From DATILL01 sp035476575 (GTDB lineage: Bacteria > Actinomycetota > Actinomycetes > Mycobacteriales > JACQDL01): a stretch of DNA of 53,883 nucleotides. Each line of letters opens with the position of its first letter. Within the stretch, counting starts at the first letter, position 1. A program made the position numbers and the translations under genes. Where the stretch lies: NCBI GenBank assembly GCA_035476575.1, contig DATILL010000028.1:1-53883 (forward strand). The letters run 5' to 3'. Positions 50,247 to 53,883 of the stretch are shown piece by piece. The notes under the pieces are model-generated. The model ran no database searches. It was not told the origin of the DNA and was given only the letters and a program-made list of their open reading frames with translations.

Positions 50247-50822
50247 TCAGTGCACGGGTGTGGCGAGGATGACGCTGACCGCGGCACCGATGAAGGCGAT
50301 GCCACTGACTTCGCCGAAGATCGCGTAGGCGAGCAGTCGCGCCTTGGCTCGGTTGACCTGGCGTGCTCGGACGAGCTGCCCGGCCAGTGCCTTGGCGAGG
50401 GCAAGCTCCACGTCGTCTTCCCGGGCGTTCCAGTCTTCGTCGCGGTGGATCCTGCCGAGCAGGTCGTCTGCCCTGATCTCGTGTTGGCCAGCGGGGAGGT
50501 TGACGACGATGGCTGCCACGGATGCGGCCAGCAACGAGGTGAGTGCCCCGACGAGCAGCCAGCGGGCGGGGACGGGCAGCACGTACCCCACCCGGCTGGT
50601 CACAAACGCGGCAATGGCAAACAGAACGGTGACCAGGCTGCCGGCGGCCGTGATGAGGCCGGCAGCGCGCGACTCGACCGAAGCCTTGCTGGCGCGTTCG
50701 TCGGCGACGAGGTCCTGGACCAGCCGGCCCAGGACCTGTCCGCCGGGGGCCCGAACGTTGTCGGTGGATGCCACACGGGCCGTCCAAGTCAGCGGACGGT
50801 CCGCTGCCGAGGCCGTGCCCAT
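50247..50822 (-). CDS. Small membrane protein, PycTM/SLATT-like (191 aa)
   Basis: After a soluble 40-residue start comes VQDLVADERASKASVESRAA, a charged helix just before TM1 (AAGSLVTVLFAIAAFVTSR), TM2 (WLLVGALTSLLAASVAAIVV), a long cytosolic helix rich in Glu/Arg (HRDEDWNAREDDVELALAKA), and TM3 (YAIFGEVSGIAFIGAAVSVI). This layout is like the membrane effectors of cyclic-nucleotide (Pycsar) and SLATT defence systems that open pores on signalling. The assignment is by architecture only. ATG 50822 lies inside the end of the upstream gene; GTG 50774 would remove the 34-base overlap and is an alternative. No nucleotide cyclase gene is adjacent. Confidence 0.65.
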   Translation of the reverse strand: MGTASAADRPLTWTARVASTDNVRAPGGQVLGRLVQDLVADERASKASVESRAAGLITAAGSLVTVLFAIAAFVTSRVGYVLPVPARWLLVGALTSLLAASVAAIVVNLPAGQHEIRADDLLGRIHRDEDWNAREDDVELALAKALAGQLVRARQVNRAKARLLAYAIFGEVSGIAFIGAAVSVILATPVH

Positions 50823-51007
50823 TGGCAGCGCCGCCGGGTTCCGCCAAGCATGGTGCTGTGCCGGGCGGGCTGCCCAGAGCGCGGGACGACCTCGGTCTCG
50901 AAGTCCGCGAAGCGGTACTCGGACCGGTCAGTCTCCGGCAGGCGGGGTAGTGGCGGCTCTGTCGTTACTGCCACCTCTGAGTCGTGTGGAGCCGGTGGGT
51001 CATCCAT
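50789..51007 (-). CDS. Hypothetical small protein upstream of the membrane gene (72 aa)
   Basis: Short acidic-then-basic protein starting MDDPPAPHDSEVAVTTEPPL and ending CQWARPRQRTVR. No domain recognised. GGTGAT lies four bases before ATG 51007, a good ribosome binding site, supporting this start over the one at 51028. Its 3' end overlaps the membrane-protein start by 34 bases if the latter begins at 50822, which would couple translation. Codon choice is less biased than in its neighbours, so it may also be non-coding. Confidence 0.4.
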   Translation of the reverse strand: MDDPPAPHDSEVAVTTEPPLPRLPETDRSEYRFADFETEVVPRSGQPARHSTMLGGTRRRCQWARPRQRTVR

Positions 51008-51314
51008 TGTGATCACCTTCGCTTCCAATCAACCTGCTTGCAGGAGCCCGAGCAGGACGCCCTGATACCGCTGGCAGCCGACCAAGCACGGAGAAGTGCG
51101 GTTACCGCCCTCAGACCGGGCCCGAGTCTGTCCAGGTGGAGGCAGGATGACCACGTGAAGTGGGTCCGGGCTATGCATCACCTTGACGCTCTCGCGGACA
51201 GTTGCGCCGAGATGGCCGCCCGTCGTGCCGCTGTGGAGATCGGTGCACGCACCGGTCTGGAACCACCACGGCCAGGCAGCCCTACGCCGACCCGCCAACG
51301 TCTGGGAGACTCCG

Positions 51315-51638
51315 ATGCCCAACCACCTGCAAGTCCTGACCACGACCGACTCCCGGCAAGCCGCCGAGCAGATCGCCCGAGCCGTGGTCGAGGCGCGCGC
51401 TGCCGCCTGTGCCCAGATTGTCGGGCCGATCACCAGCACCTACTGGTGGGAGGGCAAGGTAGAGACGGCCGAGGAGTGGCAGGTACTCATGAAGACAACC
51501 ACCGAGCGCTACGACGCCCTTGAGACCGTCATTCGCCAGGCGCACAGCTACGACGTGCCGGAGATCATCGCCACGCCAGTTGTGAGCGGCGGGGCTGACT
51601 ACCTGTCGTGGGTCACCGAGGAGACCCGGCAACGCTAG
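51315..51638 (+). CDS. cutA: CutA-like divalent-ion tolerance protein (107 aa)
   Basis: The whole CutA1 fold is present: LQVLTTTDSRQAAEQIARAV, AAACAQIVGPITSTYWWEGK, WQVLMKTTTERYDALETVIR and YDVPEIIATPVVSGGADYLS. CutA1 is a trimeric, ferredoxin-like cytosolic protein linked to copper or other divalent-ion tolerance and possibly to signalling. ATG 51315 gives the family's usual length; the open frame from 51183 has no homology. It is followed 45 bases later by the pentapeptide-repeat gene but no operon link is evident. Confidence 0.95.
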   Translation: MPNHLQVLTTTDSRQAAEQIARAVVEARAAACAQIVGPITSTYWWEGKVETAEEWQVLMKTTTERYDALETVIRQAHSYDVPEIIATPVVSGGADYLSWVTEETRQR

Positions 51639-51683
51639 GCCAGGTCTGCGTGCAGGCGCTCGCGAAGTTGGGCCGCGTGTCCA

Positions 51684-52013
51684 ATGCCAGGGAGGTCCGC
51701 GGTTTCGGGTCGGGTTCGGGGTCGTCGCCCGGCCCCGCCTGACCCAAGCCTGACCGGAGCGACACGCGGCGCTGGGCTGGCCGGCGTCGACCTCTCCGGC
51801 GTCCGGCTGCGCGAGGCCGACCTGACCGACGCGGACCTGCGCAGGGCGGTGTTCCGCGACGCCGACCTGGCCTACGCCCGGCTGACGGGGGCGGACCTGC
51901 GCGGCGCCCGGACCCACGGCGTCGACTGGCGCAGCCTCGACGTGACTGGCGCGAAGCTGGACGTCGGGCAGGCGATGGCGTTCGCGACCGGGTACGGCGC
52001 CGACCTGACCTGA
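51684..52013 (+). CDS. Short pentapeptide-repeat protein, perhaps truncated (109 aa)
   Basis: After 30 low-complexity residues come tandem A(D/N)LxX units: LAGVDLSGVRLREADLTDAD, LRRAVFRDADLAYARLTGAD, then LDVTGAKLDVGQAMAFATGY. Pentapeptide repeats fold into a right-handed quadrilateral helix, and some members (MfpA-type) mimic DNA. Intact relatives usually have more coils, so the first 30 residues may replace a lost N-terminal part. No ribosome binding site stands out before ATG 51684. Treat as a possible remnant. Confidence 0.6.
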   Translation: MPGRSAVSGRVRGRRPAPPDPSLTGATRGAGLAGVDLSGVRLREADLTDADLRRAVFRDADLAYARLTGADLRGARTHGVDWRSLDVTGAKLDVGQAMAFATGYGADLT

Positions 52014-52128
52014 GCGGTCGCGCCCAGCGCGGTGCGTGGACCGGCCAGCCTGGCATGATCAGGGGTGGCGTATCGGTCGGTCGTCTCGTCGGATGGTATG
52101 CGGTGCGCCGGTATGAGGGAGGTGACTC

Positions 52129-53167
52129 GTGGAAGCGGATGAGCGCGATCCCGCGGCCGAGGCACCGAGAGGAGCTGAGCCGCCCCCGGCGGTCCGGGAG
52201 ACAGGGCATGCGGCGGCTCGGCCTGTCCACGGTCCGATAGTCGAGCCGGCAGGGCACGAGATCGGTCGCCGACTTCGCGAGATCCGGTCCTGGCGGGACC
52301 TGAGCCTGCAGGTCGTCGCGGACCTGTCCGGGTTGTCCTATGGCTACCTGGGCAAGATCGAGCGGGGTGAGAAGCCGGTCACCCGGACCAGCACCCTGGA
52401 AGCCCTGGCCCGGGCGTTGCGGGTCAGCCCCGCCGAGCTGTCCGGCCGGCCCTACCTGCCGACCGATCCGGTCTCCGCCGCTGGCCGGGCCGCGCTCAAC
52501 GAGGTCCGGGTGGCGCTGGACGAACTCGAGCTCGGCTTGGACCCCGAGGTGATGCCGCGGCCGTGGCCGCTGCTGGTCGCCGAGGTTCGCCGCCTCAACG
52601 TCGACCTGCGGGCGGACTATGCCGGCCAGGGCGCGATCCTGCCGGGGCTGCTGGTCGAGCTGCACGCAACCTACCTGCACGATCCCGACCACCGCCGGGA
52701 CGCCCTGGTCGCACTGATGTACGCCTACTACGCGGCGACCTGCACCACCAAGAACCTCGGCGGCGTGGACGGCTGGCCGCCCGGCACGCCCGCGCCGTTG
52801 CCGAGGAGCTGGGCGACCCGCAGTGGCTCGCCTACGCCGCGTACCTGCGCGCGTACAGCACCGGGCAGCAAACCGACCCCACCAGTATGCGAGGGTCGTG
52901 GCGGCACCCCGAAACGATCCCCGCGCCCGACCGGCAGGGATCTACTGGTCCGACCTCGGCCGGGCGCTGGCCTGCGAGCCGAGCACCCGCGAGCAGAGCG
53001 TTCAAGCCCTGGTGCACGCCGAGAAGATCGCGCCCCAGCTCATCCGCAACAAGCCACTGGTCCGCGAGACCGTCTCGGCGTTGCTGCCCAGGGTGGCGCG
53101 CACCAGCAGCGACGGCCGGGAGCTGCGCGGCCTCGCCTACCGCATCGGGCTTCACCCGGCCGGGTGA
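52129..53167 (+). pseudogene. XRE-family regulator with two frameshifts
   Basis: A GTG with the strong signal GGGAGGTGA upstream starts an intact helix-turn-helix (EIGRRLREIRSWRDLSLQVV, LSYGYLGKIERGEKPVTRTS) and the first helices of a TPR-like C-terminal region (ILPGLLVELHATYLHDPDHR). The reading frame then changes near 52770, where the next frame continues LAARHARAVAEELGDPQWLA. It changes again near 52885, where the third frame continues IYWSDLGRALACEPSTREQS, KIAPQLIRNKPLVRETVSAL and ends GLAYRIGLHPAG. All three pieces belong to one actinobacterial XRE regulator of about 400 residues. Only the DNA-binding part could still be made. Sequencing error is possible but two separate shifts favour decay. 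Confidence 0.8.
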
Positions 53168-53883
53168 CTACCGGCTAGTTTGTCCCGCTAGGACAAGCCG
53201 CCGCCTGGCCTGCTCCTAGCGTCGCCGAACATGGCCGCTCTACCGTCGCGACCCGCCCACGACCCGTCGCGTCACGCCCAAGTCGCCGACCAGTGCAGGA
53301 CTGCGCTCCGGACGGAGACGACACGCTACCCCTGCCGGTGGATTGGCGGGAGGCAACGTGGTGGCTGGCGTCGCCGTCCCGGCGGCGACGCGCGGACCTG
53401 TCCGGGGCTGACACTCGGTGAGTTGGTCGAGGGCAGGAGCGGCGGGCGGTCGCGGCGCTTCGCCACCACTCGGTTTGGGGCATCTCCCACCACCAGTTAC
53501 TACGACGGATTGGAGTGACACGTCATGCCGTCATCATGTCCCCGACCTTTCCCAGGCCTGGGCGATGTCCCGCCGCCGCCGTTCGACGACCTGGGGTGGT
53601 CTGCCCGATGGCCCGCGAGGCGGGGTTGTCGGGCTCGGGGGTGGCCGTGGTCGGGCTGTGCCTGGGTGCCGGGGCGGAGGTGGCCGTGCGGTCACGCAGG
53701 TGTGCGTGCTGTACGTGCCGGACGGGATCGCGGCGGGGGAGCGGCTGACCTGGCACACCGGCACGCGCTCGCCCTGGCCTAGCGTCGCCCCGCGGCTGGC
53801 CGCCGCGCTGGCCGGGCGGGTCGTGGTGGTCGCCGCCCCGAGCGGCGGCCACCTTGCTCGCTCACCTGCCCGGCCTGCGCGCC
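53168..53883. other. Unassigned DNA to the window edge
   Basis: Overlapping open frames on both strands, none with a recognised domain. A stretch near 53697-53850 on the plus strand reads VCVLYVPDGIAAGERLTWHT and AALAGRVVVVAAPSGGHLAR. It looks protein-like, but has no clear start and may be another broken or edge-cut gene. No RNA or repeat seen. Confidence 0.4.

Overview
The window is very GC-rich DNA with GTG and TTG starts, strong GGAGG-type ribosome binding sites and many 4-nt ATGA gene overlaps. It carries actinobacterial families: DUF397 with XRE/DUF5753, FxSxx-COOH peptide genes, a 13E12-type HNH gene, SAV_2336 and DUF3048. This points to a filamentous actinomycete (Streptomyces/Frankia/Pseudonocardia-like); the genus cannot be fixed from the sequence alone. 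No rRNA, tRNA, CRISPR array or intact insertion sequence was seen.

Layout. 1-3.3 kb: a decayed ATPase/DUF4143 gene, a CBS-pair protein and a DUF397/XRE pair. 3.4-22.1 kb: one plus-strand operon of eleven genes, nearly all overlapping by 4 nt. In order they encode an alpha/beta hydrolase, a caspase-like protease, a VMAP-C protein, a MoxR AAA+ ATPase, a SAV_2336 vWA-like protein, a secreted/anchored vWA protein, a tubulin/FtsZ-like protein, a polytopic membrane protein, a membrane-anchored pseudokinase, a zinc-ribbon TRAFAC GTPase and a tail-anchored GTPase-associated protein. It reads as a composite NTP-dependent biological-conflict system: a vWA-MoxR-VMAP ternary module joined to a GTPase/tubulin module, with two effector-like hydrolases first.

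22.2-33.9 kb: a TetR regulator, an nSTAND NTPase with TPRs, then an FxSxx-COOH (cyclophane RiPP) locus. That locus has FxsT (NB-ARC/TPR), an HExxH protein, the radical SAM/SPASM maturase FxsB, a 56-aa precursor whose C-terminus is FQQSI rather than FxSxx, and a divergent TIR-NB-ARC-TPR protein. The precursor is too short for ordinary ORF lists. 34.2-37.9 kb: an MFS transporter, an unrecognised 163-aa protein ending in CFC, and an ArsR/two-SRPBCC module with a palindromic operator inside its promoter.

38-41.1 kb: a cyclic-nucleotide-binding-domain histidine kinase overlapping a receiver/thioredoxin-reductase-like fusion. 41.4-43.3 kb: a frameshifted HNH gene and a repeat-rich gap. 43.3-46 kb: an amidase and a DUF3048 protein, closed by a strong bidirectional terminator. 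46-51 kb: a 1301-aa multidomain protein with a papain-like C-terminus, and a small PycTM/SLATT-like membrane protein gene pair. 51.3-53.9 kb: CutA, a pentapeptide-repeat protein, a twice-frameshifted XRE regulator and unassigned DNA.

The middle of the window has the character of an accessory defence/conflict island. Broken genes lie at both ends of the window and in the HNH region.
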